The translations under genes were made by a program, and so were the position numbers. From NCBI RefSeq assembly GCF_003050965.1, contig NZ_QAOU01000002.1, positions 558,001 through 622,000 of the forward strand: a DNA stretch of 64,000 bases, read 5' to 3'. Source of the stretch: Nitrosospira sp. Nsp2. Its GTDB lineage: Bacteria > Pseudomonadota > Gammaproteobacteria > Burkholderiales > Nitrosomonadaceae. The notes under the pieces were generated by a model. That model worked only from the letters and a program-made list of their open reading frames with translations, was not told where the DNA came from and did no database searches. Below, one piece after another: positions 1-8,325 of this stretch; position 1 is the first letter of the stretch, and each line of letters starts with the position of its first letter.

Positions 1-93
1 CTCCGTGGTGACGCGGAAAGCATGAGCCGGGCTAACAACGGCGGCTATAAGTGCAAATACCGCCAACGCGCTATATCGCAATAGATCTGGCAT
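1..93 (-). CDS. Secreted protein, N-terminal fragment (cut by window edge)
   Basis: Reading leftwards from an ATG at 93-91, the first 31 codons run open off the window. They encode a short charged start (MPDLLRYS), a hydrophobic stretch and a PAHA-F signal-peptidase site near residue 23, so this is the beginning of an exported protein. Too little is present to name a family. The divergent arrangement with the small gene at 327 leaves about 230 bp between them for both promoters. Confidence 0.55.
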   Translation of the reverse strand, partial: MPDLLRYSALAVFALIAAVVSPAHAFRVTTE

Positions 94-241
94 CTCGATG
101 AAGGCTGGTTTACTTGAGTCAGTAGTAAGCACCCTGTTTTTTATTCATCTCACTTCTTTACCACACGATATATGCATAACCCGGGCACCCCCGGGATGCA
201 AATCCGCGATGCGGAAACGTCTGGCGACGCTCTGCGGTTTC

Positions 242-283
242 GTATGCTACCGCACTGAACGATGGATCACGGCACCCTAATAT
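242..283 (+). promoter_or_regulatory. Palindrome-associated promoter, copy 1
   Basis: A 14-bp imperfect palindrome (GTATGCTACCGCAC, 242-255) runs into a -35-like CTGAAC (255-260), then 17 bp, then TAATAT (278-283). The same layout with the same spacing occurs at 789-830 (+) and 10193-10152 (-), each ahead of a small exported-protein gene. The start codon of this gene is about 45 bp downstream of the -10. Confidence 0.55.
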
Positions 284-326
284 AGCTGGCACAGCACTGT
301 TGCTGGATTAAAAAAAAGGAATGTTT

Positions 327-629
327 ATGAAAATTTTTCCAATCGTCGCAGCAATGATTTTTGGCGCCGCGGGCGTGGCCAATGCCCAGGGTTATGATTC
401 AGATAAGCGTGATCCCATGAAAGAAGAGCAACGTCGTGACTCTTCCCAGCAAGGCACGGGCTCTTCGAACACGTCGGGCTATGGCACAAGCGGATCGCAA
501 CGCGATGATAGCACTCGCAGATCGAGTAGCAGCCAGTATGGAGGATCGTATCAAAACGGCGTGGATGTCGATCTGTATGACCAGGATGCCGCGAATGGTA
601 CCGGGCCGCGAATCAAGGGAAGATATTGA
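327..629 (+). CDS. Small secreted Ser/Gly/Gln-rich protein
   Basis: A protein of about 100 residues with a clear signal peptide (MKIFPIVAAMIFGAAGVANA, cleavage after ANA) and a hydrophilic low-complexity mature part rich in Ser, Gly, Gln, Arg and Asp; it has no cysteines or recognisable domain. I chose ATG 327 over ATG 321 because AGGA at 317-320 abuts 321 but lies 6 nt from 327. The signal peptide closely resembles that of the next gene (IFGAAGVANAQ versus IFGMAGIAHAQ) and both have the same kind of promoter, so the two are probably diverged duplicates. Role unknown; an envelope or stress function is only a guess. Confidence 0.7.
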   Translation: MKIFPIVAAMIFGAAGVANAQGYDSDKRDPMKEEQRRDSSQQGTGSSNTSGYGTSGSQRDDSTRRSSSSQYGGSYQNGVDVDLYDQDAANGTGPRIKGRY

Positions 630-788
630 TCGTTCTGCTTCCGACACTGATCGGGCGGGGCTTGCCGGGTGGAGAGTATGGCAAGTCCCTTATGCCGAGC
701 CAGCTTCTATAAGCCATGCCTCGCTGCTGGTGCCGTTGTGACATCTGCGAAGTTGCATCAGGCTTCCCGCGGCCAATGGATGACCTTG

Positions 789-830
789 GTGTGATAGCGC
801 ACTGAACAATTGGCAACCAAAACGTAACCT
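789..830 (+). promoter_or_regulatory. Palindrome-associated promoter, copy 2
   Basis: Palindrome GTGTGATAGCGCAC (789-802), overlapping CTGAAC (802-807), a 17-bp spacer, and TAACCT (825-830). The geometry is identical to copies at 242-283 and 10152-10193. The ATG at 874 lies 43 bp downstream. Confidence 0.55.
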
Positions 831-873
831 TTCAAACACAGCAATATCGCTGGATCAACAAAAAGGAACAGCC

Positions 874-1254
874 ATGAAATCTACTACAGTTAAAAACCGC
901 TCAATGGCCTCCGCATTAGCTCTGGTCAGCGCCGCCATCTTTGGCATGGCGGGAATCGCGCACGCCCAGTATGGCGGTAGCTCATCCGGGCAAGGCAGCA
1001 ACGCTGCTCAGAGTGGCAGTTCTGCTGGTCAGAGTGGTTCAGCGGGCAAAACGCCCAGTGAAAGCGAGAGCCTTAAGGAAGGAAAGGCAGGAATGGATCA
1101 AGGGCAAGTAGACCAGCAAAAAAGGAACGAACGGAACAAGGATGCAGCTTCGCCAAGCCGGGAGTCCCACGTTCCGGACTTTCCGCGAGATAAAGAAGGA
1201 AAACCGATGAAGGACCTGAAGGACGAGCAAGGCGGACCCATCGGGCCCAACTGA
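874..1254 (+). CDS. Small secreted hydrophilic protein, relative of the preceding gene
   Basis: 126 residues: an N-terminal signal peptide ending in IAHA-Q near residue 32, a Gly/Ser/Gln/Ala-rich stretch (35-65), then a highly charged Lys/Asp/Glu/Gln tail with PRDKEGKP near the end. It is probably unstructured in solution, resembling hydrophilin-like stress proteins in composition only. AAAGGAAC lies 6-10 nt ahead of ATG 874. It shares promoter layout and signal-peptide sequence with the gene at 327. No domain recognised; function unknown. Confidence 0.75.
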   Translation: MKSTTVKNRSMASALALVSAAIFGMAGIAHAQYGGSSSGQGSNAAQSGSSAGQSGSAGKTPSESESLKEGKAGMDQGQVDQQKRNERNKDAASPSRESHVPDFPRDKEGKPMKDLKDEQGGPIGPN

Positions 1255-1370
1255 TCTGATGCATAGCTCGGTCTATGCGGCGGTTCACGGCAACGTCGAA
1301 TCGCCGCCATGACCTACGACCTTCCATCGTACCACCATGAAGGTCATGAGGTTCCCGGCTGCCGTCATCG

Positions 1371-2300
1371 TTACGGGGTCGTGCTGATGCGGCTTGCAGC
1401 CAGAACGGTTGGGCGCAACCGCACCGCGGCGATGCCAGCCACCGCAATCAAGCCCATGCCTAGCAGCGCCACGACTGTAACCGGGTCATCGAACAGCAGA
1501 ACGCCATACAAGTAGGACCAGGCGATGCCCAGGTACTGCAGACTGCCATTGACAAGCATGCGGCCAGTAGCATAAGCACGAGTCATCAACAACTGCGCAA
1601 GTGTCGCCAGCAAACCTACAGCCAGCAGCAATCCCAGACCCGACACGGTATGCGAATGCCATCCGCTGAAAAGTGACGCCCCCACCGCCCCTCCGGCGAT
1701 GCCTCCCACAGAGAAATAAAATACTACGCGCTCTTCCGGTTCGCCGGCTCTTCCAAGCGCGGCCACCTGCATATAAGCCAGCGCGGTGAGCAGACCGGAA
1801 AGCAGGCCGGCCAGCGCCCCCCATAACTGATCACTTTGCAAAGTGGGCTGCAGGATACACATCACGCCCACGAAACCCACAAGCGCGGTCCAAATGAGAC
1901 GAGTGCTCACCGTGGCGCCGCGTCGCAATGCAGAACCTCCGATAAGTAAAACCACCATCCAGATAGGCGCCATGTAATTCAGGGTGAAGGCAGTAGAAAG
2001 CGGCAACTCTCCAATTGCATAAAACCAGAGGCCCAACGCGCTTACTCCGGCCAGACTCCTCCAGAAGTGCATCGCTGGCATCGAGGTGCGAAACGAACCG
2101 CGGCGTGCCCGGGTAAGCATGATCATCATTGCTGCGCCAACCATACCCCGGTAAAACACGATCTCACCCGTACTGTACTCCGCCGCGGCGAATTTTACAC
2201 ACATGCCCATGGTTGCAAATAGCATTGTTGACGCGACCATCAGCAGTGGCGCCGACACCCCTTCTTTTCCCCTCCAGCGAATAAATACGTTAAGCGGCAT
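1371..2300 (-). CDS. DMT-superfamily (EamA-type) transporter
   Basis: An integral membrane protein of about 310 residues with roughly ten hydrophobic helices in two repeated halves, the pattern of EamA permeases. Typical elements are the FATMGMCVKF first helix, the ALGLWFYAIGELPLSTAFTL region closing helices 3-4, and YLGIAWSYLYGVLLFDDPVTVVALLG in the second half. Such proteins export amino acids, metabolites or drugs; the substrate cannot be read from sequence. The frame is open to 2465, but it would then overlap the divergent mpg gene, and the conserved part begins after MPLNVFIRW, so I start at 2300. A GTG at about 2273 with GGAGG upstream is an alternative start. Confidence 0.8.
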   Translation of the reverse strand: MPLNVFIRWRGKEGVSAPLLMVASTMLFATMGMCVKFAAAEYSTGEIVFYRGMVGAAMMIMLTRARRGSFRTSMPAMHFWRSLAGVSALGLWFYAIGELPLSTAFTLNYMAPIWMVVLLIGGSALRRGATVSTRLIWTALVGFVGVMCILQPTLQSDQLWGALAGLLSGLLTALAYMQVAALGRAGEPEERVVFYFSVGGIAGGAVGASLFSGWHSHTVSGLGLLLAVGLLATLAQLLMTRAYATGRMLVNGSLQYLGIAWSYLYGVLLFDDPVTVVALLGMGLIAVAGIAAVRLRPTVLAASRISTTP

Positions 2301-2475
2301 CTGGAATATGTGTATTAGTGTTAACCCTATCCCCCGTGCCGTTGTAGCACATACACGCCGATAAGGTAAGCACATCAAGGTCTCAGCCGAACCATCAGCA
2401 TGCGTCGATTGGCCAAGCGGACGTGGCTTGGTTTTTGCAAGTGCTCTGTATAATATTGCCGCCATGAGGACTGTG

Positions 2476-3030
2476 ATGCCATTTATAGATTTTTCAGCGC
2501 CATCGGTCGAGGTGGCACGGCGTCTGATCGGCGCGACATTGCTCGTGGATGGGGTGGGAGGACGTATTGTCGAGACCGAAGCCTACGATCATGATGATCC
2601 GGCTTCGCACAGCTTCGCGGGGCCTACGAAACGAAACATGATAATGTTTGGGGCGCCCTGCCGCGCATATGTCTACCGCTCCTATGGAATCCATTGGTGC
2701 CTCAACTTCGTCTGCCGCGCGGAAGGGCATGGGGCTGGCGTTTTAATCCGCGCAATCGAACCGGTGTCAGGACTTGATACCATGCGGGCAAGGCGCGGAC
2801 TTGATGATGTGCGTCTGCTATGTTCCGGACCCGGGCGTGTGTCTCAGGCACTCGGCATCACGCAGGCACACAGCGGTTTAGCAATCGACGTGCCACCATT
2901 TCAGCTTTTACCATTACCCGAGCCGGCAGTAGTCGTAACGGGACCCCGCATCGGCATTTCGAAAGCTGTCGATATGCCCTGGCGATTCGGACTCGCCGGC
3001 TCGCCCTTCGTCAGCCGGCCATTCCGTTGA
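2476..3030 (+). CDS. mpg: 3-methyladenine DNA glycosylase, AAG/MPG family
   Basis: 184 residues matching the MPG fold used to excise 3-methyladenine and related damaged purines. The hallmark is [20 protein letters not shown], carrying the catalytic Glu and substrate-pocket Tyr, followed by [13 protein letters not shown] and the [14 protein letters not shown] strand. Length fits the family (about 190-200). Start at ATG 2476 is favoured by GAGGA at 2466-2470; a TATAAT at 2449-2454 would be its -10. It is one of several alkylation-repair genes within 15 kb (ada and alkB near 11-13 kb, an AlkA-like gene at 16.6 kb) but is not in an operon with them. Confidence 0.88.
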   Translation: MPFIDFSAPSVEVARRLIGATLLVDGVGGRIVETEAYDHDDPASHSFAGPTKRNMIMFGAPCRAYVYRSYGIHWCLNFVCRAEGHGAGVLIRAIEPVSGLDTMRARRGLDDVRLLCSGPGRVSQALGITQAHSGLAIDVPPFQLLPLPEPAVVVTGPRIGISKAVDMPWRFGLAGSPFVSRPFR

Positions 3031-3127
3031 GGTTTGTAAGCCACCACTCGCTACGAATAAGCTGAGCGGGGAAGGTCTGCAATAAAAGATAACCGCATCA
3101 ATAGAAAACTTTGCGTTAGGAGAAAAA

Positions 3128-5200
3128 ATGAGCAGTCTGATCGCCAAACTCGGCTGGGCAGCGTTTGCGGCAACTGGCGCCTTCGCGTTCGCTGTCATTG
3201 CCTTGCAGCAGGGCGAATCCGTTGGCGCCATCTGGATCGTGGTCGCGACCGTCTGCGTCTACACAATTGCCTACCGCTTCTACAGTCAGTTCATCGCCCG
3301 GCGGGTATTGAGGCTGGATCCCACTCGGATGACCCCGGCTTACAAGTTCAACGATGGCCTGGATTATGTACCGACCAACAAATATGTATTGTTCGGCCAT
3401 CATTTCGCTGCAATTGCCGGAGCCGGTCCGCTTGTGGGTCCAATACTCGCCGCCCAGATGGGTTACATGCCCGGCATGTTATGGCTTCTAGTGGGCGTGG
3501 TGTTTGCGGGCGCGGTGCAGGATTTCACTGTTCTATTTATTTCCACCCGTCGCAACGGGCGTTCCCTTGGCGATCTGATCAAATCCGAACTGGGGCAGAT
3601 TCCGGGCATGATCGCCTTGTTCGGCACCTTCTTTATCATGTTGATCCTTCTGGCGGTATTGGCTCTGATCGTGGTCAAGGCATTGGCCGAGTCGCCCTGG
3701 GGAACATTCACCGTTGCCGCAACCATCCCCACGGCGCTCTTCATGGGCGTGTATGCACGTTACTTTCGTCCCGGAGCCATCGGCGAGGTTTCACTGATCG
3801 GCTTCGTGCTGTTGATGCTGTCCATCGTGGGTGGCCAATACGTGCAGGAAATCCCCGAACTGGCCGCGCTTTTCACCCTCACCGGCGAGCAGCTCACCTG
3901 GCTTCTGATTGCGTACGGTTTCATTGCCTCCGTGCTGCCTGTGTGGTTGTTGCTCGCCCCGCGCGATTATTTGTCCACGTTCCTTAAGATCGGTACCATT
4001 GTGGGCTTGGCGATTGGTGTCATATTCATTTCTCCGGAATTGAAAATGCCTGCCTTCACGCAGTTTGTGGACGGTTCGGGACCGGTCTGGTCGGGAAGCC
4101 TGTTTCCCTTCCTGTTTATTACCATTGCCTGCGGTGCGATATCCGGATTCCACTCCCTCATATCCTCGGGCACCACTCCAAAGATGATCAGAAACGAGGG
4201 CGATGCCCGCTTCATCGGCTACGGAGCGATGTTGATGGAATCGTTCGTGGCCATCATGGCGCTTATTGCCGCCTCCACGCTTGAACCCGGGGTGTACTTC
4301 GCGATGAACAGTCCGGCCGCGATCATCGGCACCACTCCGGAATCGGCTGCCCAAACCATCTCGCAATGGGGCTTTTATCTTACGCCCGAGATGGTCACCC
4401 AGACGGCGAAGGATGTGGGGGAACATACGATCATCTCCCGTACCGGGGGCGCGCCGACGCTGGCCGTGGGCATGGCACACATACTGTCGGAATTTGCCGG
4501 GGGCAGAACGATGATGGCCTTCTGGTATCACTTCGCCATTTTGTTCGAGGCGCTTTTCATCCTCACCGCCGTGGATGCGGGGACGCGCGCCGGGCGCTTC
4601 ATGTTGCAGGATTTGCTGGGCAGCTTCATACCCTCCATGAAGCGTACCGACTCGCTGGGCGCGAGCCTGATCGCAACCGGACTTTGCGTAGCGGGCTGGG
4701 GCTATTTTCTCTATCAGGGGGTCGTCGATCCCCTGGGGGGGATCAATACGCTTTGGCCCTTGTTCGGCATTTCCAACCAGATGCTGGCCGGAGTAGCCCT
4801 GATTCTTTGCACGGCCGTGCTGTTCAAGATGAAGCGCGACCGTTTTGCCTGGATCACCATCGTTCCAGCCTCATGGGTCATTGTCTGCACCCTCACGGCT
4901 GCCTGGCAGAAGATTTTCGATGCCAATCCGCGTATCGGCTTTCTGGCCCATGCCGACAAATACAAGGGGGCAATCGCAGAGGGCCAGGTCCTGGCGCCCG
5001 CCAAGTCGATCGAGCAGATGCAGCAGGTCATTTTTAACGATTACGTGAATGCGTCGCTGGCGGGCCTGTTCATGCTGGTGCTGATCAGCATATTGGTGTT
5101 CGGGATCACCGCAGTGCTACAGGCACGCGCCTTGCGCAACCCTAGCGTGAAGGAAGCGCCATTCGAGTTACTGCCAGTTGAGGGGGGGTCAAGGACATGA
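3128..5200 (+). CDS. cstA: Carbon starvation protein CstA (peptide/pyruvate-type transporter)
   Basis: 690 residues with many transmembrane helices. The conserved CstA core is plain: DGLDYVPTNKYVLFGHHFAAIAGAGPLVGPILAAQMGY near residues 77-115, then GAVQDF and STRRNGRSLGDLIKSELG. Family members import peptides under carbon limitation, and relatives (BtsT/YjiY) import pyruvate; which applies here is not visible. AGGAG at 3117-3121 serves the ATG. The stop overlaps the start of the DUF466 gene, the usual cstA-ybdD pairing. For an obligate lithoautotroph an organic-carbon importer would be noteworthy but is not rare. Confidence 0.93.
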   Translation: MSSLIAKLGWAAFAATGAFAFAVIALQQGESVGAIWIVVATVCVYTIAYRFYSQFIARRVLRLDPTRMTPAYKFNDGLDYVPTNKYVLFGHHFAAIAGAGPLVGPILAAQMGYMPGMLWLLVGVVFAGAVQDFTVLFISTRRNGRSLGDLIKSELGQIPGMIALFGTFFIMLILLAVLALIVVKALAESPWGTFTVAATIPTALFMGVYARYFRPGAIGEVSLIGFVLLMLSIVGGQYVQEIPELAALFTLTGEQLTWLLIAYGFIASVLPVWLLLAPRDYLSTFLKIGTIVGLAIGVIFISPELKMPAFTQFVDGSGPVWSGSLFPFLFITIACGAISGFHSLISSGTTPKMIRNEGDARFIGYGAMLMESFVAIMALIAASTLEPGVYFAMNSPAAIIGTTPESAAQTISQWGFYLTPEMVTQTAKDVGEHTIISRTGGAPTLAVGMAHILSEFAGGRTMMAFWYHFAILFEALFILTAVDAGTRAGRFMLQDLLGSFIPSMKRTDSLGASLIATGLCVAGWGYFLYQGVVDPLGGINTLWPLFGISNQMLAGVALILCTAVLFKMKRDRFAWITIVPASWVIVCTLTAAWQKIFDANPRIGFLAHADKYKGAIAEGQVLAPAKSIEQMQQVIFNDYVNASLAGLFMLVLISILVFGITAVLQARALRNPSVKEAPFELLPVEGGSRT

Positions 5201-5412
5201 TGGATGAGAGCAGGAACATTTTGAGGAAGATTAGGCAAGGGGTGCGTTACGTCGGTCAGAGCGTCCGCCTGATGGTCGGCATGCCGGAATACAGCACTTA
5301 TCTTGAGCATATGAAAAAGGCGCATCCCGACCGTCCGGCCATGTCTTATCCGGAGTTTTTCCGGGAGCGGCAGGAGGCGCGGTATGGCGGCAAAATCAGC
5401 AGGTGTTGCTAG
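5197..5412 (+). CDS. YbdD/YjiX-family (DUF466) small protein
   Basis: 71 residues matching the CstA accessory family: an amphipathic N-terminus (ILRKIRQGVRYVGQSVRLMVGMPEYSTYLEHM), then HPDRPAMSYPEFFRERQEARYGG, ending in a Cys-Cys pair. Related proteins (YbdD, YjiX) are required for transport by the adjacent CstA/BtsT. Translation is probably coupled: ATG 5197 overlaps the cstA stop TGA (5198-5200), and a second in-frame ATG follows at once. It is followed by a terminator at 5473-5500. Confidence 0.9.
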   Translation: MMDESRNILRKIRQGVRYVGQSVRLMVGMPEYSTYLEHMKKAHPDRPAMSYPEFFRERQEARYGGKISRCC

Positions 5413-5472
5413 GCATGACTTTTAGCACCGGGGAGCGGCGCTCTCTGTGTGCATTGGGAGATGCAGATAAGA

Positions 5473-5500
5473 GAAAGCCTCGGGTAAAACGGAGGCTTTC
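5473..5500. terminator. Bidirectional stem-loop between convergent genes
   Basis: A perfect 9-bp stem GAAAGCCTC/GAGGCTTTC (5473-5481 and 5492-5500) with a 10-nt loop lies between the cstA operon and the convergent TonB receptor. On the + strand the T-run TTTTTT follows only about 20 nt later; on the - strand the stem runs into TCTCTTAT. It plausibly ends transcription in both directions. Confidence 0.6.
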
Positions 5501-5530
5501 TAATCGGCTCCTATTGCAATTTTTTCGAGG

Positions 5531-8056
5531 CTAGAAGTTTGCTATTACTGTCAGGCGATAGATGCGAGGGGCGCCTGGCGTAATATTGTTGTTGTTGTTA
5601 GCGGAGGCAATATAGTCGACATTCGCGATATTTTCGATGTTGGCCTGCACCCGCAATACCTTGCTCACCCTCAAGAACATCGCCGCATCCATTCGCGTGA
5701 AGCCCGGGAGTAGTACCGTGTTGTCGAGTGCGGCGTACATGTTGCTGCGATGAACGACCCCCAGCCCTAGTCCCAGAAACGGCGTGAAATCGTAGCGGTT
5801 CCACATCGAGACGGTATGCTTGGGAACCTGCGCAACCACGGATCCGGCTTGCGCGCCCGTAATCGCGCGGGTGATCTCGGCGTCCGTGTAGGCGTACCCG
5901 CCCATCACGCTCCACTGTGGAGTGATGCGACCCATCAAGCCCACTTCGGCGCCTCTTGAGCGCTGGCCATCGACTAGCATTGTTCGGGTAATATCATTAG
6001 GAACCGGCGCGATTACGTTGCTGCGATCCAGTTGGTACAGCGCTGCAGTCAGGGCCAGATCAGGGCGTATATCCCACTTCGCGCCCAGCTCCAGGTTCGT
6101 GAATTGCTCCGGTTTGAGGGTTGCGTTGCTCAAGTTTAGCGAAGCAAGCTGGTCGCCAGCGCGGGGGACGTAAGCCAGGCTGTAGTTGCCGTATATCGAC
6201 ACCTCTTCTATCGGCTTGTAAATCAAGCCAACCCTGGGAGAAACCAGACTATCGTTGGTGTGGAACACGTCGCCGGTACGGTTGTTACGGAATTTCAAGT
6301 CGAAATTATCGTACCGTATACCGAGGACGGCTTTAACTTGCGGAAGAATGGTGATCTGATCCTGCAAATATACGGCTGCGACTTCCACCACCCCGTGGTT
6401 ATTGGCATCGGTCGCGTTTTGCCTGAAGGTAACGGGAACCTGCGTAATCGGATTTAAAAAAGTAACCGGCGTACTTGTGGACGTGTTGTTAAAAAAACCG
6501 GTATTCCGAAAATTATCCGTGACCTGCCGTCCGTATTCCACGCCCGCCATAAGCTCGTGCTTCAAGGGTCCTGTATTCAGCGTGTACAGAAAATCGGTCT
6601 GGTTGAAGATATTGTCGCGCTGGGTTGCGTTGTTATAAGCCGAGATCGGTACTTCTAGCGTAGGACCTTGAACAACCGCTTGCCCTCCAGCATATATGTT
6701 CTGGTAGAACTTATCGTAGTTGGCATAGCGCGTGCGGTTGCGGACGGTAAGACCGTTATCGAACGCGTGCTCGATCAGCGAGTTCAACGCCCATACGTCA
6801 ACGCGGGCAGGGCTATTAGCCGGATTGCCGAAAAATGTAGACCAATGGGTATTAACGGGACGACCTGAATCGACAACCCCGGGTGAGGTACCGAAAGAGG
6901 GTATGCCTCGATCGGCTGTGCGGTTGTCCATAAAGTATTCCCCGCTCAACACGATCTTGGTTTGAGCAGTGGGCTTGATCGTCAGCGTTGGATTGACGCC
7001 CCCGCGTTCAATCTCTACCCCATTACGGTAGCTGTGGGAATGCTCGTACATGGCATTGAGGCGAAACGCGGCGATATCATTGATTGGCCGCCCTACGTCG
7101 ATGGCGATCCGCTTTTGGCTGAACGACCCGTACTGGGCTACGATTTCGTTGATCGGCGTCCAGCCAGCCTCTTTGGTTACCCGATTGATGACGCCGCCGC
7201 CACCACCACGCCCGAAAATCATTCCGTTGGCACCCTTCAATACGTCCACTCGTTCAATATTGTAAAGATCGCGGAAGTACTGAACGTCGTCACGCAACCC
7301 ATCGACGTAAAAATCGCCGGTGGAATTGTTGCCGCGGAAGATCACTGCGTCCCGGTTGCCTTCTCCCTGCGAAATGCCGACACCAGGCACGTAGCGCACC
7401 ACGTCCCCCATGCTCAACATGTTTTGATCCCGGATCAAATCCTTGGTTACCACAGTGATCGATTGCGGCACATCACGTAACGGCGTATCGGTTCGGGTTG
7501 CACTGAAGCTTTTCGTGGCCATATAGCCATCCGTGGGCCCGGTGATGGGGGTGGCGGCAACTTGTACCGCCGGCAACACCGCTGGTTGGGTGCCAGCCAC
7601 GGTGGGCTTTCTGATAACGTAACCGCCAGGTTCAGTAACCGCTTCCAAGCCACTGCCGGACAATAAACGGCTGAGCCCGTCCTGGGCCGTAAAATTGCCT
7701 GTCACCCCTTGCGTGGCAATGCCTTTCATCTCGGCAGCGTCAAAGGACAACTTCAACCCCGTTTGTCTGGCAAAATCATTAAGAGCGCTTTCCATCGGTC
7801 CTGCTGGAATGCTGTACGCCTGCACCGTCGCGCTGGTCGCACTGCCCGACTGGGCCAGGACGGCATGGGGCAGGCTCATCGCGGCTAATCCAAGGGAAAA
7901 AAGCGCGCCGCGCACGGCCATTGCGAGATAGGAATGCCGAAAGCCATCGCGTGTCTGCGGGGAGCAGCCCTCTTCGCCTCGAAATCCGTCTCGACGGTTC
8001 GCCTCTGGAATCAGGGCTACGCTTGACGTACTATTTTTTATAATTGTATTTTTCAC
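5531..8056 (-). CDS. TonB-dependent siderophore receptor with STN signalling domain
   Basis: About 840 residues. A signal peptide ends in VLAQ; it is followed by a secretin/TonB N-terminal (STN) domain (YSIPAGPMESALNDFARQTGLKLSFD), a plug domain beginning with the TonB-interaction region and DTPLRDVPQSITVVTKDLIRDQNM, the plug signature VDVLKGANGMIFGRGGGGGVINRVTKEA, and a 22-strand barrel ending in the aromatic RLTVIANF. This is the FpvA/FoxA-like ferric-siderophore layout. I prefer GTG 8056 because GGGAGA lies 9 nt upstream; TTG 8062 is too close. A Fur-like box lies at 8211-8229. An STN domain usually signals to a FecR-type anti-sigma factor, but no fecI/fecR is in this window. Confidence 0.9.
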   Translation of the reverse strand: MKNTIIKNSTSSVALIPEANRRDGFRGEEGCSPQTRDGFRHSYLAMAVRGALFSLGLAAMSLPHAVLAQSGSATSATVQAYSIPAGPMESALNDFARQTGLKLSFDAAEMKGIATQGVTGNFTAQDGLSRLLSGSGLEAVTEPGGYVIRKPTVAGTQPAVLPAVQVAATPITGPTDGYMATKSFSATRTDTPLRDVPQSITVVTKDLIRDQNMLSMGDVVRYVPGVGISQGEGNRDAVIFRGNNSTGDFYVDGLRDDVQYFRDLYNIERVDVLKGANGMIFGRGGGGGVINRVTKEAGWTPINEIVAQYGSFSQKRIAIDVGRPINDIAAFRLNAMYEHSHSYRNGVEIERGGVNPTLTIKPTAQTKIVLSGEYFMDNRTADRGIPSFGTSPGVVDSGRPVNTHWSTFFGNPANSPARVDVWALNSLIEHAFDNGLTVRNRTRYANYDKFYQNIYAGGQAVVQGPTLEVPISAYNNATQRDNIFNQTDFLYTLNTGPLKHELMAGVEYGRQVTDNFRNTGFFNNTSTSTPVTFLNPITQVPVTFRQNATDANNHGVVEVAAVYLQDQITILPQVKAVLGIRYDNFDLKFRNNRTGDVFHTNDSLVSPRVGLIYKPIEEVSIYGNYSLAYVPRAGDQLASLNLSNATLKPEQFTNLELGAKWDIRPDLALTAALYQLDRSNVIAPVPNDITRTMLVDGQRSRGAEVGLMGRITPQWSVMGGYAYTDAEITRAITGAQAGSVVAQVPKHTVSMWNRYDFTPFLGLGLGVVHRSNMYAALDNTVLLPGFTRMDAAMFLRVSKVLRVQANIENIANVDYIASANNNNNITPGAPRIYRLTVIANF

Positions 8057-8210
8057 AGCCAATGCTCTCCCGTTAGGTCGGACATGAATTGGCTGGCTTG
8101 CCTGGAACAGGCTGGCTGGCTGGCTAAATAGGGGTGTTGCCGTTTGTTAAAGCTGAGCGGCAACTCAAAAATAACTGTTTCTGTCTGTGCAGCTACTTGG
8201 CTAGCCACAC

Positions 8211-8229
8211 CTGAATGATAATCGTTCGT
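8211..8229 (-). promoter_or_regulatory. Fur-box-like site upstream of the TonB receptor
   Basis: CTGAATGATAATCGTTCGT matches 12 of 19 positions of the classical Fur box, with the central AATGATAATC intact. It sits about 155 bp upstream of the receptor start. This suggests iron repression; no binding can be shown from sequence alone. Confidence 0.5.
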
Positions 8230-8325
8230 ATTTTAATTAAACCAGGATCAAAAAGCAATAATAGCGGCAGGGGTTTTGTGTGAAACCCCATAGATGTGCG
8301 GCTGCAAACTGCCCGCACGTGACTC

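Noticed and set aside
287-303. TGGCAC ... TTGC resembling a sigma-54 promoter ahead of the first small secreted gene
   Set aside because: The spacing is 7 bp rather than 5 between the two elements, so -24 and -12 would be out of phase; the palindrome promoter fits better.
1073-1447. Leftward 124-codon frame over the second small secreted gene
   Set aside because: It lies antisense to a gene with signal peptide and RBS and has no RBS or family resemblance itself.
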